Shown here in pieces: positions 1-8,143 of a DNA stretch of 22,030 bases. This DNA is from SCGC-AAA076-P13 sp964613455 (GTDB taxonomy: Bacteria; Pseudomonadota; Gammaproteobacteria; Magnimaribacterales; D2472), in NCBI GenBank assembly GCA_964613455.1, contig CAZTGS010000018.1:1-22030 (forward strand), written 5' to 3'. Both the position numbers and the translations under genes were made by a program. Position 1 is the stretch's first letter; each line of letters opens with the position of its first letter. A model generated the notes under the pieces. The model saw nothing but the letters and a program-made list of their open reading frames with translations, was not told the origin of the DNA and searched no databases.

Positions 1-43
1 AAGAGTCTAGTCATTCGCACTAGTTAACTTTAATAGTTAAATT

Positions 44-74
44 AAAAACCCGGTTTTGAACCGGGTTTTTTTTT
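44..74. terminator. Strong intrinsic hairpin terminator
   Basis: A perfect 12-bp stem (44-55 pairing with 59-70) has a 3-nt loop and a GC-rich core CCCGG/CCGGG. On the plus strand it runs into nine T residues (66-74). On the minus strand the tract after the stem is shorter (about five T, then AATTT). It would most efficiently end a plus-strand transcript entering from the left edge, and could also end the minus-strand SDR gene whose stop lies at 102. No gene is visible in bases 1-43. Confidence 0.9.
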
Positions 75-101
75 ATTATATTTCTAGGTTATTTTTTAAA
101 A

Positions 102-815
102 CTATGGATTAATTTCTATCCCATCCCAACCAATAAGCTTACCTGAATCGGCAGATGTTGAAGAATCAACGACCTTCTTTAGCATGCCTACACTGTACTC
201 AGCTGAAAATAAGTTACCTTCTTTTACATTCTTTTTAAACGGCTCACTAAATTTACTTTCAACCGTTCCAGGTTGAAGGCCAATAATAACTGCATTTGGA
301 TTAGATCGTTTTACTTCGATACTAAAATTCTTAATGATTTGATTAAGTGCAGATTTACTCGCTCTGTAGGAGTACCACCCTCCAAGCTTATTCTCAGATA
401 TGCTTCCTACTCTTGCACTTAAGAATGCCATAACACTTTTGGAATCTTTATTTAATAGAGGTAAGAAATATTTTCCGATGATGGCAGGCCCAACAGTATT
501 TACCTTCAACACCTTTAAAATATTTTCTGCCTTAAGATCTTTAATACTTTTTTCTGGTCCAAAGTTTTCTGTATGAAGAAGACCACTTGCGATGATGATT
601 TCATCAAGCGTCAAACCATTTAGATTGGCAGCAGCCTCTTCAATGCTAGCCTCATCCTCAATATCTATACAAAAATGTTTTACTCTTTTGTTTGGATTAG
701 TGGGTGAAGATCTTGAAAAAGAAATTATATTTTCTATCGTCTCATCTTCAAGATAGCTTGAAATGAATGCACTGCCTATAGCGCCCGATGATCCTATTAC
801 TGCGACTGATTTCAT
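102..815 (-). CDS. Short-chain dehydrogenase/reductase (CsgA/C-factor-like)
   Basis: This is a single-domain, probably cytoplasmic, NAD(P)-dependent oxidoreductase of 237 residues, near the usual 230-260 for classical SDRs. The N-terminal dinucleotide-binding loop GSSGAIG is at residues 8-14. A helix-alpha-4 Asn lies in KVNTVG (N106), the catalytic Ser at S133 (FLSAR), and the Tyr-Lys pair at Y150/K154 (YRASK). The overall pattern resembles CsgA-like SDRs rather than the 3-ketoacyl-ACP reductase group. It starts 2 bp after the stop of the Na+/solute symporter, so it is the last gene of that transcript, followed by the hairpin at 44-74. The substrate cannot be read from the sequence. The SDR assignment is secure; the subfamily is a guess from overall look. 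Confidence 0.85.
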   Translation of the reverse strand: MKSVAVIGSSGAIGSAFISSYLEDETIENIISFSRSSPTNPNKRVKHFCIDIEDEASIEEAAANLNGLTLDEIIIASGLLHTENFGPEKSIKDLKAENILKVLKVNTVGPAIIGKYFLPLLNKDSKSVMAFLSARVGSISENKLGGWYSYRASKSALNQIIKNFSIEVKRSNPNAVIIGLQPGTVESKFSEPFKKNVKEGNLFSAEYSVGMLKKVVDSSTSADSGKLIGWDGIEINP

Positions 816-817
816 AA

Positions 818-2566
818 TTATGGCCTTCTAATATTATCAACCATTTCATATACATGATTTGGTGGTTTTGAATAAAATTGAGAAACAACTATAGCAACAA
901 TAAAATTAATTATCATGCCAATAAAACCAAATCCTTCAGGAGATATTCCCATAAACCAATTTTCTGCAAAGTTAAGGTGAGTACTAATGAATTTAAAATA
1001 AATAATATAAGAGGCTGTAATAACTAATCCGGTTAGCATTCCTGCTATTGCCCCTTCTTTATTAAGTCTCTTATAAAAAATTCCCATCAGCAGTGCTGGA
1101 AAAATTGTTGCTGCTGCTAAACCGAACGCAAAAGCAACAACTTGAGCAACAAATCCAGGTGGGTATATTCCAAAAAGCCCTGCTATAAATATAGCAACTG
1201 CTGCTGAACATCTTGCATAAAATAATTCCTGTTTTTCAGTGATTTTAGGCATCAATGTTTTCTTTAACAGATCGTGGGATATGGATGCAGATATCACTAG
1301 AAGTAAACCAGCTGCTGTAGATAAGGCTGCAGCTAATGCTCCTGCTGCGACTAAAGCTATGACCCACCCTGGTAACTGAGCAATCTCTGGATTGGCTAGT
1401 ACCATAATGTCTCTATCTATATAAACTTCATTTTTATTTTCATAATTAGCTGCATTATCTAAGCCTCTTTCACCGAATTTTCCTGTCTCAGAATTAAACC
1501 TAGGCTTCACTCCCTCGAGAGCATCTCCTGCTGAATATTGAATAAGGCCATCATCATTTTTATCTTTCCAGGCTATAAGGCCAATACTTTCCCAATTCTT
1601 AAACCAGCTAGGAGCAGATTTATATTCTGTCTCTTGAACTGAATCAATAAAATTCATCCTTGCAAAAGCTGATACTGCAGGAGCAGTAGAATATAAAATA
1701 GCTATAAAGACCAATGCATAACCTGCAGACTTTCTTGCGTCGCTAACCTTTGGTACTGTAAAAAATCTAACAATTACATGTGGCAGGCCAGCCGTACCAA
1801 ACATCAACGCAGCAGTAATACAAAATATATCTATAGTGCTCTTAGAATTTTGAGTGTAGGCGGTGAAGCCTAAATCTGTTGTTACTTTATCTAATTTATC
1901 TAAAAGATAAGTAGAGCTGTCAATCAAAGTATCACCAAAACCTAATTGAGGTATTGGATTACCAGTCATTAAAATGGATATAAAAATAGCCGGTACTAAA
2001 TAAGCAAAAATGAGAACACAATATTGAGCTACTTGAGTATAGGTTATTCCTTTCATGCCTCCCAAGACTGCGTAAAAGAAAACAATACACATACCAATAA
2101 TTACACCAACATTGATATCTACTTCGAGAAATCTTGAAAAAACAATTCCTACTCCCCTCATCTGTCCAGCTACATATGTAAATGATACAAAAATTAAACA
2201 GATAACTGCTACAAGTCTTGCTGCGTTTGAGTAATATCTAGTTCCAATGAAATCAGGGACAGTGTATTGGCCAAACTTTCTTAAATAAGGGGCTAAAAGA
2301 AGAGCTAATAAAACATAGCCGCCCGTCCAGCCCATTAAATAAACTGACCCATCCTTTCCCAAGAATGCTATCAATCCTGCCATTGATATGAATGAAGCAG
2401 CAGACATCCAGTCCGCAGCAGTAGCCATGCCGTTTGCTATTGGATGAACTCCTTTGCCTGCTATATAAAAATCACTCGTAGATTTTGCTCTAGACCAAAT
2501 GGCGATACCTATGTATAAAGCAAATGACAAGCCAACAAATAAATAAGTTAATGACTGGGTATCCAC
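818..2566 (-). CDS. Na+/solute symporter, large subunit (SSS family, VC_2705-like)
   Basis: Inner-membrane sodium:solute symporter of the SSS family (PutP/ActP relatives), 582 residues with about 13 hydrophobic segments. Family-typical stretches include YIAGKGVHPIANGMATAADWMS (residues 34-55), GGMKGITYTQVAQY (169-182) and the run LAAALSTAAGLLLVIS (411-426). A polar insert at about 310-390 carries a DKNDDGLIQYSA segment (335-346) shaped like an EF-hand calcium loop, which as I recall is typical of the subfamily that partners with DUF4212 proteins. Such pairs are usually predicted to carry acetate or other short organic acids; the substrate here is unproven. The start codon is GTG, and its G is the last base of the TAG stop of the upstream DUF4212 gene, so translation is probably coupled. 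Confidence 0.92.
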   Translation of the reverse strand: MDTQSLTYLFVGLSFALYIGIAIWSRAKSTSDFYIAGKGVHPIANGMATAADWMSAASFISMAGLIAFLGKDGSVYLMGWTGGYVLLALLLAPYLRKFGQYTVPDFIGTRYYSNAARLVAVICLIFVSFTYVAGQMRGVGIVFSRFLEVDINVGVIIGMCIVFFYAVLGGMKGITYTQVAQYCVLIFAYLVPAIFISILMTGNPIPQLGFGDTLIDSSTYLLDKLDKVTTDLGFTAYTQNSKSTIDIFCITAALMFGTAGLPHVIVRFFTVPKVSDARKSAGYALVFIAILYSTAPAVSAFARMNFIDSVQETEYKSAPSWFKNWESIGLIAWKDKNDDGLIQYSAGDALEGVKPRFNSETGKFGERGLDNAANYENKNEVYIDRDIMVLANPEIAQLPGWVIALVAAGALAAALSTAAGLLLVISASISHDLLKKTLMPKITEKQELFYARCSAAVAIFIAGLFGIYPPGFVAQVVAFAFGLAAATIFPALLMGIFYKRLNKEGAIAGMLTGLVITASYIIYFKFISTHLNFAENWFMGISPEGFGFIGMIINFIVAIVVSQFYSKPPNHVYEMVDNIRRP

Positions 2567-2841
2567 TATTCTTTATCTTCCTTATCTGAGTCTGAAAAAT
2601 ATTTCTTATCTAACTTATTCATGAGATGAACATAAATGAAAATAAGTATTACAAAAAAGTAAATACTCCCTTGTTGAGCAAACCAAAAACCAAGCTTAAA
2701 ACCACCAATCCTGAACTGATCCAAGAAATCTGACCACAAAATACCAAAACCAAAAGAAACAATAAACCAGATAATAATAAGGATAGAAAGAATCTTTAAA
2801 TTAGAGCGCCAGTATTTTTTATGCATAAAATAATTATACAT
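2566..2841 (-). CDS. DUF4212 small membrane subunit of Na+/solute symporter
   Basis: A 91-residue protein with two transmembrane helices (about residues 16-35 and 54-71). It has the family hallmark YWRSNLKILSILIIIWFIVSFG near the start and FRIGGFKLGFWFAQQGSIY in the middle. DUF4212 proteins are found next to SSS-family symporters and are presumed to be their small subunit. Here the stop overlaps the symporter GTG by one base, supporting a two-subunit complex. The ATG at 2841 gives MYNYFMHKKYW; a start at the second Met (MHKKYW, about 2826) fits family length equally well, and neither has a clear Shine-Dalgarno site. The gap of 51 bp to the upstream MBL gene may hold a separate promoter. Confidence 0.88.
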   Translation of the reverse strand: MYNYFMHKKYWRSNLKILSILIIIWFIVSFGFGILWSDFLDQFRIGGFKLGFWFAQQGSIYFFVILIFIYVHLMNKLDKKYFSDSDKEDKE

Positions 2842-2892
2842 ATTATTTAATAAGCCGTTCTAGAGAGCTTCTTCTGTTATAAGATTATTTAA

Positions 2893-3957
2893 TCAATCTA
2901 CAGATGTAATCTTTATTTCATCAGAATTTATGGGCAGTATTATCATGGTACCGTCGTGCGAAGCAGTCCATTCTTCCATGACTTCATCAACACCTCTATA
3001 CATGATATCTTCCATCAATTGATTTCTTGGTGCTGGTAGGTGGTGATAAAAAACTAAATGTTTTACATTAGCCTCATTCGCAGCTTTAACAACATCAAGA
3101 ACTGGAGTGTGATAATCAAGAATATCAATAGTTATCTTATCTATTACATGATTATTTGTTTTCTTGGCTTGTTTATTAATTATATCCAATAACTCAAGTG
3201 ACATAGACTCATGAAATAACACATCAACATTTTTAGAATTTGTTACTAGATTTTTGTCATAAGTAGTATCTCCACTGATACTTATAGATCTGCCTTTGTA
3301 ATCTATTCTATAACCTAAGGCAGGATCAACAGGATCATGAGTAACACTATAAGCAGTAATTTTTAGATTACCCTCATCTAAGAGAACTGGATTATTCAAA
3401 TCAATAGTTTGCGTATCAAAACCGACAACATCTAATGATGCTAGAGTATCTCCATGATGCTCATTTCTAAAAAAATAGTCTTTTGTATAAGCTAACTCTA
3501 TTCCATCTGTAAGCATTTGAACTCCTTCAGGTCCATAAACTTTTTGTTTAGAATCCCTCAGTCCAGCAATCCATGTCATTAAATGAAATTCAGCTAAATC
3601 TGCTATATGGTCAGAATGAAGATGAGTATAAAATATTCCTTTAACTCTGCTCCATGGCGTATTCCAATTGTTTAAATTCTGGGCACTACCATTGCCTGTA
3701 TCAAATATAAAAATCTGATCTCCAGCTTGAATCAAAATACATGTTTCTGCTCTATTTGGGTCATTAATAGGTGCTCTTGAACCACAAACAACTGCTGTTA
3801 AAGCATCTTCTTCAGGTAAATATGTAACTGGAGTAATCATATTCGCAAGACCTATTTCTAGTATTTTATCTTGAAATACTGGCTGTCTTATAAGTATTGA
3901 GTAAATTACGAACAAAGCGACAGCTATTAATAATAGATATTTAATAAAATTTTTCAT
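2893..3957 (-). CDS. Membrane-anchored metallo-beta-lactamase-fold hydrolase
   Basis: A 354-residue protein beginning with a hydrophobic helix (residues 4-22) after MKNFIK. It lacks an obvious signal-peptidase site, so it is probably held in the inner membrane with the enzyme domain in the periplasm. The zinc motif THLHSDH is at 111-117 (H112, H114, D116, H117). Further ligand candidates lie in VTHDP, SGDTTYD, LFHES and the C-terminal FYHHLPAP. The pattern is that of the RNase Z/arylsulfatase-like MBL branch, which includes the alkyl/aryl sulfatase type (AtsA of Pseudoalteromonas), so a sulfatase or lactonase-like role is possible but not shown. A good ribosome site (AAGGAA) precedes the ATG. 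It lies 14 bp after the DJ-1/PfpI gene and is probably co-transcribed with it. Confidence 0.85.
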   Translation of the reverse strand: MKNFIKYLLLIAVALFVIYSILIRQPVFQDKILEIGLANMITPVTYLPEEDALTAVVCGSRAPINDPNRAETCILIQAGDQIFIFDTGNGSAQNLNNWNTPWSRVKGIFYTHLHSDHIADLAEFHLMTWIAGLRDSKQKVYGPEGVQMLTDGIELAYTKDYFFRNEHHGDTLASLDVVGFDTQTIDLNNPVLLDEGNLKITAYSVTHDPVDPALGYRIDYKGRSISISGDTTYDKNLVTNSKNVDVLFHESMSLELLDIINKQAKKTNNHVIDKITIDILDYHTPVLDVVKAANEANVKHLVFYHHLPAPRNQLMEDIMYRGVDEVMEEWTASHDGTMIILPINSDEIKITSVD

Positions 3958-3971
3958 ATTTTCATTCCTTT

Positions 3972-4811
3972 CTATTGATTAGCAACAATTTCCATCATTC
4001 TATATGCTGTTTCATGTCCAGCATTTTGATTTTGTCCAGTTACAAATCTTTGCTCATTATCAACAACTGTTAGATTAGCAAAGAAATCTTTAAAAGCGAT
4101 GTTGCTTTTAAAAATAACTCCAGCCTTTCTTAACTCTTCCTCAGGATGCAAGGGAGTTGTGGATATTCCTAGTTCTTGAATTTGCTTATCGGTTACCCCT
4201 GTCATCAATCTCCCCGCAATTAGTAAATTACCTTCAGTATCTTTGGCTTTAATCAAACCAAGCACGCCATGACAAATTCCACCTATGATTGCTTTAGATT
4301 GATAATAAGCTTCTGATATTTTTGCTCCTAAAACCTCCGAATACCCTAAATCATAAGCAGCGCCCCAGCCGCCTGAAATAAGAATAATGTCATATTCAGT
4401 AAAATCTATATCATCGATAGAAATAGAATTTTTAAGTAAACCCATTAAGGAGCTATCTTTCATAAACTTTTTATCTTCAGGAGTTTTTATAAAATATGGT
4501 ATTGGTTCAAGGGGAATTAAGCCTCCTTTAATGCTTGCAATATCAACCTCTATTCCTGATTTAATAAAATCAAAATAAGGAACTGATAATTCAGATAATA
4601 ATAATCCTGTAGGCTTCCCTTCAATTTCATTTGGAGCATTTAAGGTCCCATGATTGGTAGCAATAATTAAAGCCCTCTTTCCTGGAAGATTTAAAACTTT
4701 GCCATCAAAAGAAGGATGCAAGCCAGCTCTATGAAGAATAGAAGGTAAAAATATTGCTATAAATAGGATTAATACTAAAACTGCTGTTAATAATTTAATT
4801 AGATGGCTCAT
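3972..4811 (-). CDS. DJ-1/PfpI (Hsp31-like) protein with N-terminal membrane anchor
   Basis: A 279-residue protein. Residues about 5-25 form a single hydrophobic helix, followed by a DJ-1/PfpI domain from about residue 45. The nucleophile elbow GGICHG puts Cys at 180 with His 181, and the conserved acidic partner is probably E74 (LLLSEL). The segments ATNHGTLNAPNEIEGKPTG and VDIASIKGG match the Hsp31/class of GATase1-like proteins that act as glyoxalase III, deglycase or chaperone. Most Hsp31 proteins are soluble, so the anchor is unusual. It is the first gene leftward from a LysR regulator, with 127 bp between the two chosen starts. Family assignment is firm; the activity, and whether the anchor is cleaved, are inference. 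Confidence 0.87.
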   Translation of the reverse strand: MSHLIKLLTAVLVLILFIAIFLPSILHRAGLHPSFDGKVLNLPGKRALIIATNHGTLNAPNEIEGKPTGLLLSELSVPYFDFIKSGIEVDIASIKGGLIPLEPIPYFIKTPEDKKFMKDSSLMGLLKNSISIDDIDFTEYDIILISGGWGAAYDLGYSEVLGAKISEAYYQSKAIIGGICHGVLGLIKAKDTEGNLLIAGRLMTGVTDKQIQELGISTTPLHPEEELRKAGVIFKSNIAFKDFFANLTVVDNEQRFVTGQNQNAGHETAYRMMEIVANQ

Positions 4812-4886
4812 ATAAAATTAAAATGTTTTTTGAATCCATATCCTAACATAGCTAGAGAATAGGCTGACTTTTTAAAAATGAATAGC

Positions 4887-4932
4887 TATTGTGCAAAAAT
4901 TGACAGAAAAGATATTTTTATTGTGCGAAAAT
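4887..4932. promoter_or_regulatory. Tandem operator-like repeats in the LysR/DJ-1 divergent region
   Basis: A 14-nt direct repeat, TATTGTGC(A/G)AAAAT, occurs at 4887-4900 and 4919-4932, matching at 13 of 14 positions. Start-to-start distance is 32 bp, about three helical turns. It sits in the 127-bp gap between the divergent DJ-1/PfpI gene (start 4811) and the LysR gene (start 4939). LysR proteins commonly bind two sites in exactly this kind of divergent region to control themselves and the neighbour. Neither copy is a clean T-N11-A palindrome; the first has a partial inverted half (TGTGCAA...TTGACA). Regulatory role is inferred from position. No convincing -35/-10 pair was found in the gap. 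Confidence 0.45.
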
Positions 4933-4938
4933 AGGGTT

Positions 4939-5814
4939 ATGAATTGGAGTAATTTAGAATTTTTTTTAGCAGTGGCACGCACTGGCTCACTAAGTTCTGC
5001 TGCGAAAAATCTTCAAGTTAATCATTCAACAGTATCAAGACGTCTTGATAGGCTTGAAAGTGATTTGAATATTAAGTTATTTAAAAAAGATAATAAAGGC
5101 TATCAACTCACAGAGCATGGACTTGCATTGGAACAAGAGGCATCCAAGGTAGAGGTTCAGGTCAATAAAATTCATAAGGTTTTTCATGGACAACAAACTT
5201 CTCTTTCAGGTACTTTGACCCTTAGTAAGCCTATGAATGGAGGTATTAATATGGCGCCTGCTATTACAAGCTTTCATAAGCTGTATCCAAATATTGATTT
5301 AAATTTAATATCTTCAACTAATATTGATTTAGCTTTGCATGAGGCAGATATTGCAATTCAAATGGGAGCTCGACCTCCTGAAGATCTGATTGCAAAAAAG
5401 TTAGGTAAGTTGCCAATTTTTATTTATGGCAGTCAGTTATATTTAAGTAAGCCTGAGCATTCTGATATAAATAATCTAGATTGGATAATATGGAAAGATG
5501 ATACTAAAAAAATTAATATGGAAGAAGAAATAAAAAAATTAGTAAAATCACCAAACATTATTTTAAGAACAAATGCTTATTCAGAAGCTTATGATTATAT
5601 GACTGCTGGTATAGGAGTTAGCTTGATTTCCCCTTTAGGAATTCCTGAGAACCATAACCTTCAAGCATTTAAACCAGAAGAATATAGGGCTGATTCAAAT
5701 GTGTGGCTTCTTTACCATCCTGATATGAGAAATAGTGCTAAGGTCCAAGTTTTCAAAGAATTTTTTATAGAAATGTTTGAAAAGATGATTAAAAATTATG
5801 AACCGATCTCATAA
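4939..5814 (+). CDS. LysR-type transcriptional regulator
   Basis: A 291-residue regulator of typical LTTR size. A winged helix-turn-helix fills residues about 3-60 (NLEFFLAVARTGSLSSAAKN, then HSTVSRRLDRLE), and a periplasmic-binding-protein-like effector domain follows from about residue 88. The chosen ATG at 4939 gives the canonical LTTR opening MNWSNLEFFL; the frame is open back to a GTG at 4891, but that would add 16 residues not expected in the family and would overlap the direct repeats at 4887-4932. It is the first gene of the plus-strand cluster, 20 bp ahead of the sulfatase, and is divergent from the DJ-1 gene. It probably controls one or both arms in response to an unknown small molecule. 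Confidence 0.93.
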   Translation: MNWSNLEFFLAVARTGSLSSAAKNLQVNHSTVSRRLDRLESDLNIKLFKKDNKGYQLTEHGLALEQEASKVEVQVNKIHKVFHGQQTSLSGTLTLSKPMNGGINMAPAITSFHKLYPNIDLNLISSTNIDLALHEADIAIQMGARPPEDLIAKKLGKLPIFIYGSQLYLSKPEHSDINNLDWIIWKDDTKKINMEEEIKKLVKSPNIILRTNAYSEAYDYMTAGIGVSLISPLGIPENHNLQAFKPEEYRADSNVWLLYHPDMRNSAKVQVFKEFFIEMFEKMIKNYEPIS

Positions 5815-5834
5815 AATATTTATAGGATGAATTT

Positions 5835-7469
5835 ATGAAAAAAATTATTATTTTAATTATCCTAATTGTTATTACTACTCTATGGTTCTTTAAAAGAGAT
5901 GTAATTCTTACATTAATGCCGATTGCTATTAATCTTATGAATCCTATTGCAGAAAATCAAGATACTAATTGGCAGATTGGTGAAGTCCAAGATAAATCAA
6001 ATAAACCTAATATCATTCTAATACTTGCAGACGATATGGGCTTTAATGATGTCTCTTTTTATAACGGTGGTGCTGCAGATGGTTCTCTAAAAACTCCCAA
6101 TATTGATAGGCTTGCAAGACAGGGTGTTGCATTTACTAATGGATATGCAGCTAGTCCTGTTTGTTCTGCATCAAGAGCTGCGATAATGACGGGAAGATAC
6201 TCCAGTCGCTATGGTTTTGAGTTTACTCCTTATCCTGCAAAAGTTGCTGCCATAACTAATTTGATGAGAAGAGATAATGAGCTGGCACCCATTATGCTTG
6301 AGGACGTTGAGCTAGATGAGGTAGGACTTGCTATTGGAGGATTACCAAACGAAGAAATTACTGTTGCTGAGTTACTGCAAGAAGATGGATACTATACGGC
6401 TCATATTGGTAAGTGGCATTTGGGAGGATTTACTGATGGTATGAAGCCAAATGATCAGGGTTTTGATGATAGTTTAATGATGGTCAGTGGTTTATACCTT
6501 CCTGAAAATCATCCCGATGTAGTTAATGCAAAAAATGATTCAAGCGTAGAGGATATGATTTGGGCCTCGATGCAATATGCTACAAACTTTAATGACAGTG
6601 AACCCTTTAAGCCAAGTGGATACCTTACTGAGTACTATACTGACGAGGCTGTTAAAGTTATAAATAATAATAAGGATAGGCCATTCTTTTTATATTTAGC
6701 TCAATGGGCCGTTCATAACCCGCTTCAATCTTTAAAAAAGGATTATGAAAAACATAAACATATGGATAATCATAATTTACAGGTTTATTCAGGAATGATA
6801 GAGGCTTTGGATAGGTCAATCGGAAGAGTAATGGATGCTCTTGAAAAAAACGGCTTAACTGAAAATACCTTAATTATCTTTACATCTGATAATGGGGGGG
6901 CTGGTTATATTGGACTGAAGGATATCAATAAGCCATATCGAGGGTGGAAGTTAACTCATTTTGAAGGAGGCATGCATGTACCCTTCATTGCAAAGTGGCC
7001 CTCAAAAATAAAACCAGAATCTATTTATGATAAAAGAATCCATCATACTGATATTTTTAGCACGATTCTTAGTGCTGCTAATGTTGAGGAGCCAAAATCT
7101 ATCATAATAGATGGAGAAAACTTACTTCCTTATATTTCTGGGGAAAAAAATAGTCAGCCTCATGAAACGCTGTATTGGAAAAACTCCACCTATCAGGCAA
7201 TTATTCATAATGATTGGAAATTAATGAGATCAGAGGAACCAGCTAAGCAAGAGTTTCTTTATGATTTAAAAAATGATCCCTATGAACAGGATAATTTGGC
7301 CTCTATTAATGTGCCTACAAAAAATTTATTAAACAAAATGCTTGATGAGCATGCGAATTCTATGCCAGAACCAAAATGGCCTCAATCAGTCTTTATGCCG
7401 GTTACTATAGACAGGCCAAATACTGAAGAGTTTAAAGAAGGAGATGAATTAATTTATTGGCCAAATTAA
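5835..7469 (+). CDS. Type I sulfatase (arylsulfatase-like), membrane-anchored
   Basis: A 544-residue sulfatase of the alkaline phosphatase fold. It begins with a hydrophobic helix (residues 3-18) that lacks a clear cleavage site, so the catalytic domain is likely in the periplasm tethered to the inner membrane. Metal ligands come from ILADDMGF (63-70, D66/D67). The formylglycine signature is C110-S-A-S-R114, followed by MTGRYSSRYG, so the enzyme needs Cys-to-formylglycine conversion by a maturation enzyme that is not encoded here. The second family signature is IGKWHLGG, and the late metal site is TSDNGG. C110-S-A-S-R is a variant of the commonest CxPSR, still within CxAxR. It should hydrolyse a sulfate ester; the substrate is unknown. 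It lies 20 bp after the LysR gene. Confidence 0.93.
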   Translation: MKKIIILIILIVITTLWFFKRDVILTLMPIAINLMNPIAENQDTNWQIGEVQDKSNKPNIILILADDMGFNDVSFYNGGAADGSLKTPNIDRLARQGVAFTNGYAASPVCSASRAAIMTGRYSSRYGFEFTPYPAKVAAITNLMRRDNELAPIMLEDVELDEVGLAIGGLPNEEITVAELLQEDGYYTAHIGKWHLGGFTDGMKPNDQGFDDSLMMVSGLYLPENHPDVVNAKNDSSVEDMIWASMQYATNFNDSEPFKPSGYLTEYYTDEAVKVINNNKDRPFFLYLAQWAVHNPLQSLKKDYEKHKHMDNHNLQVYSGMIEALDRSIGRVMDALEKNGLTENTLIIFTSDNGGAGYIGLKDINKPYRGWKLTHFEGGMHVPFIAKWPSKIKPESIYDKRIHHTDIFSTILSAANVEEPKSIIIDGENLLPYISGEKNSQPHETLYWKNSTYQAIIHNDWKLMRSEEPAKQEFLYDLKNDPYEQDNLASINVPTKNLLNKMLDEHANSMPEPKWPQSVFMPVTIDRPNTEEFKEGDELIYWPN

Positions 7470-7492
7470 TTCAAATAATAAGGAGTAAAGAA

Positions 7493-8125
7493 ATGGTGGA
7501 TTTATATTTTTCGTTTAGGAGTCCTTACTCCTATTTTATATTGCCTAGAATTATTGATCTTAAAGAAAATAAGAATATTAATATTAATTTTAAGGTGGTT
7601 TACCCTCTTGCAATAAGAGAGCCTGAATTTTTTAAAGGAAAAAACCTCTTTACCTATTTTCTTTTGAAGACTTTTGACTATATGAGAGTGAAGAGAAGAT
7701 TAAATATGGAATTTAATCCTCCTAAACCTGATCCTATTAAGCAAAATATTTTGACTGGAAAAATCTCAAGTCATCAGCCTATCATTTTTGAAATTTCTCA
7801 TATGGGGCAAGAGATGTCCAATAGAGGCTTTGGATTGGAATTTGCCTATGAGCTTTCTAAGAAAATATGGTCAGAAAAGAACTGGAATTCTGATGAGAAT
7901 ATAACAAAAGTACTTAAAGAATTTGATGTTGATCTTGATGAAATCAGAAAAAGCATAAAAGTAAATGAAGAGGCATTAATTAATCAGATTAAACAAAATC
8001 AAAAAGAGCAGCTTGAAGCTGGACATCATGGCGTCCCTCTAACTGTTTATAAAGAGACATCTTTTTTTGGTCAAGATAGATTTCATGATCTTGTGTCACT
8101 TCTAAAATCTGATGGGATGATATAA
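7493..8125 (+). CDS. HCCA isomerase/kappa-GST-like (DsbA-fold) protein
   Basis: A 210-residue thioredoxin-fold protein of the 2-hydroxychromene-2-carboxylate isomerase/kappa glutathione transferase family. The start LYFSFRSPYSYF carries the Ser that binds the glutathione thiol in this family, and the end has the hallmark GHHGVPLTVYKETSFFGQDR. There is no CxxC, so it is not a disulfide oxidoreductase. The ATG at 7493 is chosen because AGGAG lies 7 nt upstream and the protein then begins just ahead of the first beta-strand; a TTG at 7457 in the same frame would overlap the sulfatase and has no ribosome site. It is one of three glutathione-linked folds in the operon. Known members isomerise ring-opened aromatics; the substrate here is open. 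Confidence 0.85.
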   Translation: MVDLYFSFRSPYSYFILPRIIDLKENKNININFKVVYPLAIREPEFFKGKNLFTYFLLKTFDYMRVKRRLNMEFNPPKPDPIKQNILTGKISSHQPIIFEISHMGQEMSNRGFGLEFAYELSKKIWSEKNWNSDENITKVLKEFDVDLDEIRKSIKVNEEALINQIKQNQKEQLEAGHHGVPLTVYKETSFFGQDRFHDLVSLLKSDGMI

Positions 8126-8143
8126 ATACTCTAGGAAATACAA

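Noticed and set aside
1..43. 3' end of a tRNA or rRNA gene before the terminator
   Set aside because: No CCA end, T-arm or recognisable rRNA tail can be read in these 43 bases.
4891..4938. N-terminal extension of the LysR regulator from a GTG start
   Set aside because: It adds 16 residues ahead of the canonical LTTR opening, has no ribosome site, and covers the direct repeats that look like operators.
7457..7492. TTG start for the HCCA-isomerase-like gene overlapping the sulfatase
   Set aside because: The ATG at 7493 has AGGAG at good spacing and begins directly before the first conserved strand.
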